DNA of 64,000 nt from Bradyrhizobium murdochi (GCF_000472965.1 NZ_AXAU01000015.1:62001-126000); one strand, 5' to 3'; counted from the first letter of the stretch, positions 18,581-27,033 are shown. Numbers and translations are program-made. The notes: a model not told the origin generated them from the sequence alone.

Positions 18581-20113
18581 TCACGGCGTTTCGCTGAAGG
18601 GCCGGAACGGCTGTTCGACCGCCTTGGCCATTGCGGGAGCCGCCACCGCGTAGGCCGCGATCGCGGCGTCCTTCGCGACCTTGTCGCCCTCCGCTTCGAG
18701 CGAGTCCACGGCTGTGTCGTAGTCGAGGCCGGAGAGCTTGCGCGTCTTGCCGAACAGCTTCCTGACCGCATCGGTGCCGGCGTCATATGCGGCCTGTCCG
18801 ATCGCCGTCTCGACGCCGTTGCACCGGCACTGCTCGTCTTCCGAGGCAAGAACGCCGCGGCTGACCGAGCAACGCACGCGGTCGCCTTGCATGCCGAGAC
18901 GGGTCACGGTCATCGGGCCGAATTCGTAACCGATCGCCAGGCCCAGACCGGCGACGCCAACCTTGTTCGCCTTCAGCCGCTCGAGGGCGAGATCGAAGCT
19001 GCTCCTCAGAGCGCCGGCGCACAGCGTCGCCGTCGAGATGGTCTCCTGGTCGTAGGTCGTATGAGCCGTCCCCTCCATCAGAAGGGCGTGGATGCAATCG
19101 CCGACGAAGCGGATTCTGCGGCCGCCGAAGTCGGACGAGACGACCCGATCGAGCTCCGAGCGGATGACCTGGAAGCAGCGCACTACGTCGGCCGCCTTCT
19201 TGTCGATGTTGTCGGCGACGTACTTGGTGAACCCGTCGATATCGGCGTAGACCGACATTGCCTTCATCCGCTTGGAATTGCCAGGCGTGAGGACCGAGAT
19301 GTTCAAGCTGCGCAGCGGCGGAGTCGGACGCGAGAAGTCGAACGAGCCGATCGGGTTGTCCTTGTTGTCCTGACGCCATTCCTTGACTATCGTGTCCTTG
19401 CCGACCTCGAGCTTGGCAACATCCTGACAATAGGCGATCTGGTCCGCCGTGAGCGGCGTCGTTCCCTCCTTGCCTTCTTCGGTCTGTTCGATGCCCGCCG
19501 CCTTGCGGGCTCCGTTCGTGAGATAGATGCCCTCGGCGCGCCAGTTGGACGCCAGCTTGGCGGCGAGGTTGGCCGCCGACCCGAGGAACAGCGGCTCGCG
19601 GTTACCGTTGCGCCCGTTGTTGACGGCCAGCGTCAAACCGCTGTCGATGCCGATCCTGACCTTCGCGTTGGGGATGTCCTCATCGTCGTCTCCGGTATCT
19701 GCGAGCACGTCGATGATGAGCTTGCCGATCGCGACCGCCCGACAGACCCGCTTCTTCTCTTCTTCGGTCCCATAGGGCTTCGCGACCAGGGAATGAAGAC
19801 GCTGGTTGTGAAAGTCCACCCGGCGCGCGTCGCAGCGGGACAGGATCCTATGGACCGCGCGTTGATGGAGGTTGAGGAAGCGCAGCGTCCGCCTATGGCT
19901 GCGCTCGCCCTCCTTCTCGGTCGTGGCGAGGATGTCGGCCATGTTGAGGATATCGGCATACAGATGGGCGCCATCGACGCGATAGGCCTTGTTGGTCGGG
20001 ATCGACTCCAGCGACATATCTCGCTTGTAGTCGACGATCTCAACTGTCTTGACCTCCTCGAAGCGCTTGTCGATCGCTTCCTTCGCGCGGTCGTATTTCC
20101 AGGAATTGCCCAC
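18581..20113 (-). CDS. pycC: Pycsar pyrimidine nucleotidyl cyclase PycC (two cyclase domains)
   Basis: A class III nucleotidyl cyclase, by context a phage-responsive maker of cCMP or cUMP. The 510 residues hold two cyclase homology domains in tandem. The first (residues ~30-190) has LYADILNMADIL and GIDSGLTLAVNN...LGSAANLAAKLAS, but its second metal position reads DFHNQRLHSLV instead of GD. The second (~285-440) has both metal aspartates (VYADIDGFTKYV, RFVGDCIHALLMEG). It would thus fold as an intramolecular pseudodimer with one active site. GTG 20113 is preferred over 20173, with GGAG seven bases upstream and NSWKYDRAKEAI following. First gene of a three-gene operon, divergent from the XRE gene at 20309. 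Confidence 0.85.
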   Translation of the reverse strand: MGNSWKYDRAKEAIDKRFEEVKTVEIVDYKRDMSLESIPTNKAYRVDGAHLYADILNMADILATTEKEGERSHRRTLRFLNLHQRAVHRILSRCDARRVDFHNQRLHSLVAKPYGTEEEKKRVCRAVAIGKLIIDVLADTGDDDEDIPNAKVRIGIDSGLTLAVNNGRNGNREPLFLGSAANLAAKLASNWRAEGIYLTNGARKAAGIEQTEEGKEGTTPLTADQIAYCQDVAKLEVGKDTIVKEWRQDNKDNPIGSFDFSRPTPPLRSLNISVLTPGNSKRMKAMSVYADIDGFTKYVADNIDKKAADVVRCFQVIRSELDRVVSSDFGGRRIRFVGDCIHALLMEGTAHTTYDQETISTATLCAGALRSSFDLALERLKANKVGVAGLGLAIGYEFGPMTVTRLGMQGDRVRCSVSRGVLASEDEQCRCNGVETAIGQAAYDAGTDAVRKLFGKTRKLSGLDYDTAVDSLEAEGDKVAKDAAIAAYAVAAPAMAKAVEQPFRPFSETP

Positions 20114-20206
20114 GAGAAAACTCCAGCTTGTCGGCACTCGGTGCTGACCGCTATGCCGGGTTAGGCCAGCCAAAGAGCGGCCCTAGCCGACTCCGGCACG
20201 AAAACG

Positions 20207-20269
20207 TTCGGTATATCGAACACGATTGGTGTTCGCTTGTCAACTACGATCTCGTACGGTATATCGAAC
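20207..20269. promoter_or_regulatory. Paired operators between Pycsar operon and XRE repressor
   Basis: The 13-bp word CGGTATATCGAAC occurs twice in the same orientation, at 20209-20221 and 20257-20269. The first copy is part of the near-palindrome TTCGGTATATCGAA (20207-20220, 12 of 14 symmetric). Both lie in the 195-bp divergent promoter region, so one repressor could shut both the Pycsar operon and its own gene. Binding by the XRE protein is inferred from position. Confidence 0.65.
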
Positions 20270-20308
20270 TCGATCTAACTAATTGCCCTGGCTGGAGAAT
20301 TACTGGAC

Positions 20309-20629
20309 ATGCCCGTTTCGCTCCGCGACAAGCTGAAGGAATTGCGCAAAAAGAAGGGGTACTCGCTGGACGAACTCGCCCGGCTCAGCGGCGCCAGCAA
20401 AAGCTACCTGTGGGAGCTCGAGAACCGCAGCGAGCGCAAGCCATCCGCCGAGAAGCTCATCGATATTGCGAGGGTACTCGATACAACCACCGACTATCTC
20501 GTCGACGACAACGCGGGCTTCGACGACCAGCAGGTCAAGGAGGCATTCTTCCGCAAGTTCAACAATCTCGACGATGACACCAAGGGGCGGGTGATGGACA
20601 TGATCGAGACCTGGAGCCGGAAGAAATGA
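20309..20629 (+). CDS. XRE-family HTH repressor (CapH-like by context)
   Basis: A 106-residue protein with an N-terminal cI/XRE helix-turn-helix (LRDKLKELRKKKGYSLDELARLSGASKSYLWELENRSERKPSAEKLIDIARVL) and a short C-terminal helical tail probably for dimerisation. It overlaps the following protease gene by ATGA and diverges from the Pycsar operon across paired repeats. XRE/ImmA pairs are a common repressor plus antirepressor switch. In CBASS the same layout, CapH and CapP, keeps the defence off until DNA damage; this gene is probably the equivalent repressor for Pycsar. Confidence 0.88.
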   Translation: MPVSLRDKLKELRKKKGYSLDELARLSGASKSYLWELENRSERKPSAEKLIDIARVLDTTTDYLVDDNAGFDDQQVKEAFFRKFNNLDDDTKGRVMDMIETWSRKK

Positions 20630-21502
20630 AGATGCCGAAGACGTGGGAGGGTTGGGCCTCCCGGGTTTCGCTCTATGTCCGCGAAGGAAAGAAGCTGCTG
20701 GGCGAGCCTCGTTTTCCCATCAGGATCGCCGAGATCGCGCAGGACTATTCCCGGAACGTTTTTCCGGCGGATCCTATCGTGCACGTCGAAGGCAGAAACT
20801 TCGCGGGGAAGTTCGAGGGTGCCCTCGTCCCCAACGAAAGCAGGCAGTGGGCGATCTTCTACGACTCCGGTCATTCATCCAAAGGGCGCATCAACTTCAC
20901 GATGGCTCACGAGCTGGGTCATTATCTCGCGCATCGCCACCTCTCCGGCCAACCTTTCTACTGCTCTAGGCGCGACATGTGGACGTGGAATGGAGGCGGA
21001 GGCGAACAGCTTTGCCGCCTTCGTCCTCATGCCTCCCGACGACTTCCGCGAACAAACACGCGATTTCATCAAGCCGACATTGGCTCAATTCGAAGTGCTG
21101 CGGGACCGCTACGAGGTTTCGCTCACCGCAGTCGTTCTAAACTGGCTGAAAAGGACGAAGCGTCGGGCCATGCTGGTGGTCAGCAAAGAAGGCTTCATCG
21201 ACTGGTCTTGGGGGAGTGACCCGCTGTTCGCGTCGGGTGTGTTCTTCAAGGCCAAGCAGATAACGACGCCGGTGCCGGAGCGCTCTCTCGCGGCACTCGG
21301 TGTCGGCGCAGGCGTAGCAGAGATTCAGCATCCGCCAGGCGTATGGAATCCGCGCGAGTCTGTCCTCGAGTCTGTGGTTTTCTCCGAATACCACGACATG
21401 ACCTTGTCGCTGCTCATCTTCCCTCCCCACGGTCCTGCGATCGGGTTGTCAGGCTCGGAAGAAGACCAGCTCGTGGACACTTTCGACGCTTTCCGCGGGT
21501 GA
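20626..21502 (+). pseudogene. ImmA/IrrE-family metallopeptidase (CapP-like), interrupted by a frameshift
   Basis: The first frame (from 20626) runs through the zinc motif TMAHELGHYLAHRH to about 20988. The protein then continues in the +1 frame from about 20990 (MEAEANSFAAFVLMPPDDFREQTRDF...) to a stop at 21502. Removing a single A in GGAATGG would join the two halves into an intact ImmA/IrrE protease with a C-terminal sensor-like domain. Its ATG overlaps the XRE gene's stop. It may be a true mutation, a sequencing error, or less likely a programmed +1 shift. If truly broken, the XRE repressor may no longer be cleaved. Confidence 0.8.
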
Positions 21503-21732
21503 TCGAGCGCACCGCCATTGTGTCATTCAGTCGGCCGCCATGACCTGGAAGTTTCGGAGAAAAGAGCGCGAAAAGACCCATTGCTCGCAAATGGCTGAAC
21601 CTAGCTCTCGCTTCCTTCAGCCTTCGCCAACTCGTCAATCCATTGAGTGACCCAATCGTGATCCAAGCGCGCCAGAGACACTTGTCCCTCCACGAGGATC
21701 ATCCAATCCATTGATATATTGGAAGATCGGTG

Positions 21733-21778
21733 GACGCACCAGGGCTCGAACCTGGACCCTCTGATTAGGAGTCAGATA
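21733..21778 (-). repeat. tRNA 3'-half relic (Arg-CCT-like), left bracket of the CBASS module
   Basis: Read on the minus strand, this is the right half of a tRNA: an anticodon stem-loop CTGA-CTCCTAA-TCAG (anticodon CCT), then the T arm GGTTCGAGCC and acceptor-side TGGTGCGTCCACC. No 5' half follows, so it is not a functional tRNA but a probable attachment-site copy left by a tRNA-targeting integrase. A second relic at 25242 shares the 20-base core GCACCAGGGCTCGAACCTGG in the same orientation. Confidence 0.6.
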
Positions 21779-21885
21779 TCTTTTTACGCCACACCCTGCA
21801 CTCAAAATCGCGGAAACGCTTGCGCTGCAGTGGTTTTCGTATACATAGCGCGTTGAGGCTATCACACGCACCACGCCAATTGCAG

Positions 21886-21905
21886 GGTGCCAAATCGGTG
21901 CCACG
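21886..21905 (+). repeat. 20-bp direct repeat, copy 1
   Basis: GGTGCCAAATCGGTGCCACG occurs here and again, identical and in the same orientation, at 25173-25192. The word GGTGCCA also repeats inside the unit. The two copies lie just inside the two tRNA relics, so they mark the inner edges of the CBASS module. Confidence 0.65.
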
Positions 21906-21925
21906 ATGCAGAAGCATCAAGCGTT

Positions 21926-22333
21926 GACCGACATCACCCTTCCCTAACGCACATGTCATCGAGTCTCACCGCTTTGCGATCTATCTTCCTGACCGCAATG
22001 CCCAGGCCGAATTCATCGTCGATATCGAACTTTGGGTCCGCGAAGCCGCGTATGTACTCACAACCATAACCGGAGGGGGCAGCCCGCTTGGCACCCGCTA
22101 CAGGTATGTGGCAGAACACGGACACGGGCGTGCTGATCGAAGAGACAACTCATATCGTTTACACGATCATTGAGCCGCCCGCTTTTGCCATGGATATCCA
22201 GCTGGTGCGAGACTTCATCTTCCGCTTCGTCAAAGAGATCAAACACCAAAGCGTCGCAGTCGAGCTTCTCGGAAAGGTATATTTCATCAGCGACTTCGAG
22301 CCGAAGCCGCCAAAGCTATCCGTCGTCGCTTGA
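21926..22333 (+). pseudogene. Frameshifted remnant of a conserved hypothetical gene
   Basis: One frame gives RFAIYLPDRNAQAEFIVDIELWVREAAYVLTTITGG up to about 22080. The protein sense then moves to the frame of 22088-22333 (ATGMWQNTDTGVLIEETTHIVYTIIEPPAFAMDIQLVRDFIFRF...). A single-base change in the G-run near 22075 would join them. No start codon is found upstream of the first part, so the 5' end is also lost. The family is unknown to me. Confidence 0.45.
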
Positions 22334-22409
22334 CGCTGGTCCGCTTTGGCGGGCCTTTTCTTTCGTGCGGTGCATTGGGCAGGAAGATCCCCGAAAGCAT
22401 GAGCCTACC

Positions 22410-22668
22410 ATGACGCTGATGCTACACAGCGGCGCTAAGGCCGTGTCTTACGACGAGCTCCGTCCCCGAGCCGACCGCCTCCCACGTCCCCGTCCCCGCT
22501 TCATGCTCGACCTCCACCAACGAGATCGCCGAGGAGCATCACGCCGTCACGCCCGACGGCGCTAGGTACTTCGGCATCATGTGCCTGCGCTCCCCGCACG
22601 GCGACTACACGGACATGCTCGGGCTGCCCAACAGCCACGACAAGTCCCTGCCGATCGGCATCGCGTGA
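22410..22668 (+). pseudogene. Degenerate DUF932-like plasmid/ICE gene fragment
   Basis: The start MTLMLHSGAKAVSYDEL matches the N-terminus of DUF932-type proteins carried on rhizobial plasmids and ICEs. The frame then breaks, and the recognisable continuation EEHHAVTPDGARYFGIMCLRSPHGDYTDMLGLPNSHDKSLPIGIA appears in another frame, ending in a stop at 22668. The sequence between the halves is shortened and scrambled. The gene is a non-functional remnant. Confidence 0.5.
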
Positions 22669-22913
22669 AGAAGGCGGTCAAGAAGGTCGGCAACAGCCGC
22701 AAGAGGCTACGGAAATCATTACTGGGTCGCTGACCAGCCATCGAGCAGAAATCCGTCCCACAACACAACGCCGGGCGTATCTCATGGAGCGGCGTGCGCC
22801 CGGTGGTTCGCCGCCCATTCGGGCCGCCATTCGAACGTGGTGCCGGTTGAGGCCGTCGTGCACTAGGCGCGGCTTGTCCGGATCGAACGAGGCCATAGAG
22901 TTCACTGGACGGT

Positions 22914-23108
22914 TTACGCCTCGGAAGCCATGCGCTCCGCAAGCTCCTTCTCGTTCCAGACACGGCCAGAGGGCTCCCGCAGTTCGATCACACGGCGTCC
23001 CTCAGTGACCGCCTTTCGCCCGCTTGCCAAAGCTTCCCGCAAGGTCATCCAACCCGAGTGGTCGGGCGAGACCTGGGTCTTGTCCTGAATCGCTATCCAA
23101 AAGAACAT
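22914..23108 (-). CDS. Small hypothetical protein downstream of CBASS
   Basis: A 64-residue frame, MFFWIAIQDKTQVSPDHSGWMTLREALASGRK..., with GGAG six bases before its ATG and a charged helical C-terminus. It lies about 90 bp downstream of the CD-NTase gene on the same strand, so it could be the last gene of the CBASS transcript. No family is recognised, and it could be a chance frame. Confidence 0.4.
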   Translation of the reverse strand: MFFWIAIQDKTQVSPDHSGWMTLREALASGRKAVTEGRRVIELREPSGRVWNEKELAERMASEA

Positions 23109-23199
23109 TAGTTACTCCGGTCGTTACTCTCCCTCATATAGTGGTTAGTTCGCCAGCCAGAAGCCCTAAAATGTGCCGTCCTGCTAACGCAACGACCCG

Positions 23200-24108
23200 T
23201 TAGAATGGCCACCCCTGCCAAAGCCGTCGGACGCCTTCCAAGAAGTCGATATAGCCTTGTACGCTCCACGACGTGTGCGTGTTGTCGCGAACGAGCGGAT
23301 GAATGCCGTTGGCGCACGTCAAATCAGCATGACTATTACAGTTATTGATCCATCCCCAGCAGTTCTCGACGGTAGCTTGGCGGCTCCTGACAAATTGGTT
23401 TGCAGGAACGTTATACAGCATTCCCTCGATAAAATAGGACGGTGCGGAGCCGCTCTTCAACTTGCCGTCCCGGATTAGACGATTGCGCATGTTTTTGAAT
23501 ATGCGCACCGTCGGCTTTAGCCGCTCCTCGGTGTTTTGATGCTTCCACGTCATGTTTTCGGAATGCTGCTTCGGGTAATTGATGATGCTGGTTCCGTCGG
23601 TAGTGATGAACATAACCCCGTCAACGCATTGCTTGTCCTGCTCGCTGTAGTAGCGCGTATACTTCCTATGCGGCGCGACAAGCAGGATGTCGGAGCTGCG
23701 GCGGTTGTCGGTTGCCTTCAAACGCAGCGCCTTCTTTCCAGATGTGTCGAGGTCGGTCTTATACTGGTCGTACAGCCATTTGATCGCGTCATCCCGGAAG
23801 TTTGCCAACTGGTATTTAGAATCCGTCGGGTGCACGGTCCTGAACGCGGTCTTCTCCCCTTCGGACAGGGAATCGAGGTTGTAGTGGAAAAATGCCTTAG
23901 TCCGCAGAACAATATCGACGTCGCTATCGGCTCCGTACACGTTCGTGTCGTTTCCGTAAGATCCCTGCAGAAATGAGTCTATCCGCCGGGACGCGTAGGG
24001 AGCATTGCTGCTCTCTATCACGCCCTTGATGGACTGGTATGTGGCGGCGGATTGCGCCGCCGCCCCGATATGGGTCCAAGTTTCGAGCTGATTTTCGGGA
24101 ATCGCCAC
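23200..24108 (-). CDS. CBASS cyclic-oligonucleotide synthase (CD-NTase)
   Basis: A 302-residue cGAS/DncV-like nucleotidyltransferase that would make a cyclic nucleotide signal on phage infection. The helix-1 motif LQGSYGNDTNV is followed by the catalytic DSDVDIVLR, and a third acidic position sits in RRSSDILLV; the C-terminal half is the helical CD-NTase domain. The ATG is 10 bp after the phospholipase stop on the same strand. The order effector then cyclase, without Cap2/Cap3, is a type I CBASS. The clade and product cannot be told by eye. Confidence 0.9.
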   Translation of the reverse strand: MAIPENQLETWTHIGAAAQSAATYQSIKGVIESSNAPYASRRIDSFLQGSYGNDTNVYGADSDVDIVLRTKAFFHYNLDSLSEGEKTAFRTVHPTDSKYQLANFRDDAIKWLYDQYKTDLDTSGKKALRLKATDNRRSSDILLVAPHRKYTRYYSEQDKQCVDGVMFITTDGTSIINYPKQHSENMTWKHQNTEERLKPTVRIFKNMRNRLIRDGKLKSGSAPSYFIEGMLYNVPANQFVRSRQATVENCWGWINNCNSHADLTCANGIHPLVRDNTHTSWSVQGYIDFLEGVRRLWQGWPF

Positions 24109-24118
24109 GCCGCCCTCC

Positions 24119-25051
24119 TCAAAACAATTTCTTCAATGCGGGTTCGTACTCGCGGAAAGACTCGCGGCCCCGCTGGTAGAGCTGGTCCAGCTTGTCGAGG
24201 TCCGCTTCGAAAAGGTCGGCCGCCATTCTCGGCTCGGTGTACTTATTGCTGATGCGCACCGTCGCGATGTCCTTGAACAGGACGTGCAAAAGCTGGTCCA
24301 TCGACTTCGTGTTGATCTCGAGAACCCGCTGCAAGAGGCGGACTGTGAACAGGTAGCCGAACCAATGGGAAAGCGTCAGGTAGCGCTTCGGCGTTGGGTA
24401 TTCGCCCACTCCTACGCTCACGACACGGATGTGCTCGCGCGGCACCTTGAACGCCTCGGTAGCGTCAGCGATCGCATATAGGGTGGGGTTGTTCGCGCAG
24501 AAGCCGCCGTCGGCCGTCAGTATCTTCTGCTTGTCGCCGGTAACGATGAGCTTCCGGCGGAAGAACGGGTAGGCCGAGCATGAGGCTTGTACCGCGTCGC
24601 CTATAGTGCAGCCGAACCCGGGAACGAAGTTGCCGTGATCTCCGTGCGCCTGGGCAACCGAGGTCTTGAAGATAATCGGCGTCTCAAAATTCCACCGCGT
24701 CGCGACGATGCCAATATTCGTCTGAACGGCAGTGAAATCCCTGTTCCCGAAAACCTCAGCGGCAAGTTCGCGCAATGCTTGCGATTTGGTCCACGGAAAC
24801 CACTTTCCCATCACCTTCACGACATGGTCGCGGTAGAGCTGGTGGACTTCATCGATAGGGCAGCCCAAACAGACGAGCGCCGCGATTATCGACCCGGTGC
24901 TAGTGCCGAAGACGAGGTCGAAATGCCTATGCAGAGGGGCGCCAAGCAGGCCCTCAAGTCCTTTTAGCACACCGATGGTGTAGAAGCCTTTAGCGCCCCC
25001 GCCGTCTAGGCTAAGGATGCGACAAGGTCTGGCCGCAGAAAACTCGGCCAT
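24119..25051 (-). CDS. capV: CBASS effector patatin-like phospholipase (CapV)
   Basis: A 310-residue patatin-family lipase that destroys the cell membrane once activated by the CD-NTase product. The oxyanion motif LSLDGGGAKGFYT, nucleophile motif FGTSTGS and catalytic Asp in TADGGFCANNP are intact. The C-terminal ~120 residues are helical and probably bind the cyclic nucleotide. It is the first gene of the CBASS operon, 10 bp ahead of the cyclase. Confidence 0.9.
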   Translation of the reverse strand: MAEFSAARPCRILSLDGGGAKGFYTIGVLKGLEGLLGAPLHRHFDLVFGTSTGSIIAALVCLGCPIDEVHQLYRDHVVKVMGKWFPWTKSQALRELAAEVFGNRDFTAVQTNIGIVATRWNFETPIIFKTSVAQAHGDHGNFVPGFGCTIGDAVQASCSAYPFFRRKLIVTGDKQKILTADGGFCANNPTLYAIADATEAFKVPREHIRVVSVGVGEYPTPKRYLTLSHWFGYLFTVRLLQRVLEINTKSMDQLLHVLFKDIATVRISNKYTEPRMAADLFEADLDKLDQLYQRGRESFREYEPALKKLF

Positions 25052-25172
25052 TCTGGCCCCCGAAGTTTGCGCGTTTCTTTACTTGGGGTTCCAAGGGGTT
25101 CCCTACAACCCTCGCTGCTCGTCAGCGACAGTTTCCACCAGAAAATTCAGGCTGCCGAAACCGATGTATGGA

Positions 25173-25192
25173 GGTGCCAAATCGGTGCCACG
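25173..25192 (+). repeat. 20-bp direct repeat, copy 2
   Basis: Identical to the copy at 21886-21905 and in the same orientation. It lies about 50 bp left of the second tRNA relic, upstream of the CBASS operon promoter region. Confidence 0.65.
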
Positions 25193-25241
25193 GGCAAAGC
25201 CCGGCCGGCTTCAAACCCTTGCAAGTATTTGAAAGGACTGT

Positions 25242-25285
25242 TGGGCGCACCAGGGCTCGAACCTGGGACCCGCTGAATAAGCGGC
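25242..25285 (-). repeat. tRNA 3'-half relic, right bracket of the CBASS module
   Basis: On the minus strand it gives an anticodon-like stem CCGC-TTATTCA-GCGG, GGTCCC, the T arm CAGGTTCGAGCCCTG and GTGCGCCCA. The core GCACCAGGGCTCGAACCTGG is identical to the relic at 21733. There is no 5' half, so it is an attachment-site remnant, not a tRNA gene. Confidence 0.6.
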
Positions 25286-25833
25286 GTGTGATTTACAAGG
25301 AAAATCAATAGCCATTCCGACAAATGGGACGATAGAACTGCATTGAGGCCGCAAGGGCGTTTCTCTTTGTCGGAATGATGGGTTTCGACTGGCGAGAACG
25401 ATGAGCCAGCTCCTGTTCGGGAAAAGAGGACTGCGAATTGTCGGGGCCTTTTTCTATCGGAAAAGACCCTAGCTCCCGAGCTGAAGTCTCGGAAGTCGGT
25501 CAAAAGCTCCAGCTCCTACGCACTCCATCGCCAACTCAGACCGGCTAGGTTCAAATCCCCGACCGGCAATCATCTTTACTTGCTCTTCAGCGCAGCGGCT
25601 TAACACCTCGAAAAATAGAACAAAGTCAAATACATCAGGGTCACCTCTTGATACAGGTTCCCGCGCACCCACGCTGAACTTGTTCGCGTGGTGCCTGTCC
25701 TCACGCGGCGGAGAACCGATTCATTCGTTCTCGGAATGTTCCGCCGTCGGTGCCAACGCACTTCCGACTTGGGGATTGGTTTACTCAGACGATAGGCAAA
25801 CCACTTCCACAACTGTATGTTTTGCATGTTTTA
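25286..25833. other. Spacer between CBASS and ABC-3C modules
   Basis: These 548 bp hold no convincing gene. Weak T-arm-like words occur at about 25545 (GGTTCAAATCC) and 25856 (GGATTCGAGCC) and may be further attachment-site debris, but their stems pair poorly. The promoter for the next operon must lie here; no clear box was identified. Confidence 0.4.
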
Positions 25834-27033
25834 ATGACCAATTGCGCCGGCCGGAAGGTCTTGGATTCGAGCCACGATAATACCGTCGCTGCACAGGCCG
25901 CAGGCTACATCCTGCAGCTCGATCGTGCATTACACCACTTGGCGCTCGCGGCGAGCAGCGATCTTGCTGTTGCAGTAGAACACGTCGACGACGTCGTCAC
26001 CATGCGCGACGGCAAGGTCGTCCTGGTCGAGCAGGACAAGAGCTCTTCTCAGCCGACCGCTCAGTTGTTAGCCAATCGAAGCCGAGCTTTTTGGCGTACA
26101 CTACAGATTTGGCTTCGCCATCGAGAAGGTCCAGACGGTCATTTTGTCAAGCGCCGGCTGTTCTTCGTCAATCAATGGGTGTCGTCTCCGATCGCGCTTC
26201 TGCTCAAGAAGCAAGCCAAGCGAGAGATCGAAGCCACCGAAGTCGTCAAAGTGATGCGGGATGTCGGAGCAAAACGCAGCAGGTCAAAAGCACAGGCTCT
26301 GATTGACGACGTGCTATCCAGGAGTGACGAAGACCTAGCCGCGCTTGTCGAAACGATTGAGATCGTCGAGGCTGAAGATCCCGCGAGCGAGAGAGCGAAT
26401 CTAGCAAACGGGCTCGGTCTGAATCCTCGAGCCGATGCAGATGACATCTTGAACGGACTTCTAGGATGGCTGACGACAAAGCTCCGGACCGAATGGTCTG
26501 AGGGGCGCCCGGGTGTGATTACACGCAAGGAGGTCCTTACTCAGAGCTACGCGCTACAGGAAAAGCAAGCCAAGAGACGATTCCTCCCTCGTCCATCCGC
26601 TGAGATCCTCATCAGCGAGGAGGACCGTGAGGGCGCACTCGCGCGAAATTTCGTCGAACATCTCGGACGGATCAGCGCTGAAAACGAAGACGTCGTTCAA
26701 GCCGTCGATCATTTCCTCAAGTTCAGCATCGAGAAGCACCGTCTTGTTCGTGCCGGAGACGTGCCCGTCGCCGAGTGGGGCAACCGCTCAAATCGGCTTA
26801 GGGAGCGTTGGGGTAACGTAATGCGCCGAAAAAGACGAGAGCTCGCAGGATCCGAAAACGCTACCATTGGCCAGGCAGTGCTCGCGGACACTACTTATGA
26901 GCACCGTGAAAGTCTCGATGGCCAAATGTGCGACGAGCTCTACATGACGTCCGGGCACTATCATCGTCTCGCGGAGGAAGATGAGGTTTGGTGGGATCCG
27001 AACTTTTCTAGGGAGGCACAGCATGAGAGATGA
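25834..27033 (+). CDS. ABC-three-component system effector-type protein (Cap4/DUF4297-like N-terminus)
   Basis: The first gene of an ABC-3C defence module, 399 aa from ATG 25834. The N-terminal region (AAGYILQLDRALHHLALA..., VAVEHVDDVVTMRDGKVVLVEQDKSS) matches the layout of restriction-like nuclease folds of the DUF4297/Cap4 kind: an invariant glycine helix, an acidic strand and Q-x-K-like VEQDK. The middle is charged and helical, and the C-terminus ([14 protein letters not shown]) overlaps the next gene by 11 bp. The start has no good ribosome site and could lie elsewhere. The nuclease role is inferred from position and fold resemblance. Confidence 0.65.
   Translation: MTNCAGRKVLDSSHDNTVAAQAAGYILQLDRALHHLALAASSDLAVAVEHVDDVVTMRDGKVVLVEQDKSSSQPTAQLLANRSRAFWRTLQIWLRHREGPDGHFVKRRLFFVNQWVSSPIALLLKKQAKREIEATEVVKVMRDVGAKRSRSKAQALIDDVLSRSDEDLAALVETIEIVEAEDPASERANLANGLGLNPRADADDILNGLLGWLTTKLRTEWSEGRPGVITRKEVLTQSYALQEKQAKRRFLPRPSAEILISEEDREGALARNFVEHLGRISAENEDVVQAVDHFLKFSIEKHRLVRAGDVPVAEWGNRSNRLRERWGNVMRRKRRELAGSENATIGQAVLADTTYEHRESLDGQMCDELYMTSGHYHRLAEEDEVWWDPNFSREAQHER

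Noticed and set aside
17927-20164. A 745-codon open frame on the plus strand opposite the Pycsar genes
   Set aside because: It is the antisense shadow of pycC and the E2-like gene in GC-rich DNA. It has no family motif, while the minus strand gives two coupled recognisable genes.
25530-25575. T-arm-like word GGTTCAAATCC in plus orientation
   Set aside because: Stem pairing around it is poor and no tRNA body could be folded by eye.
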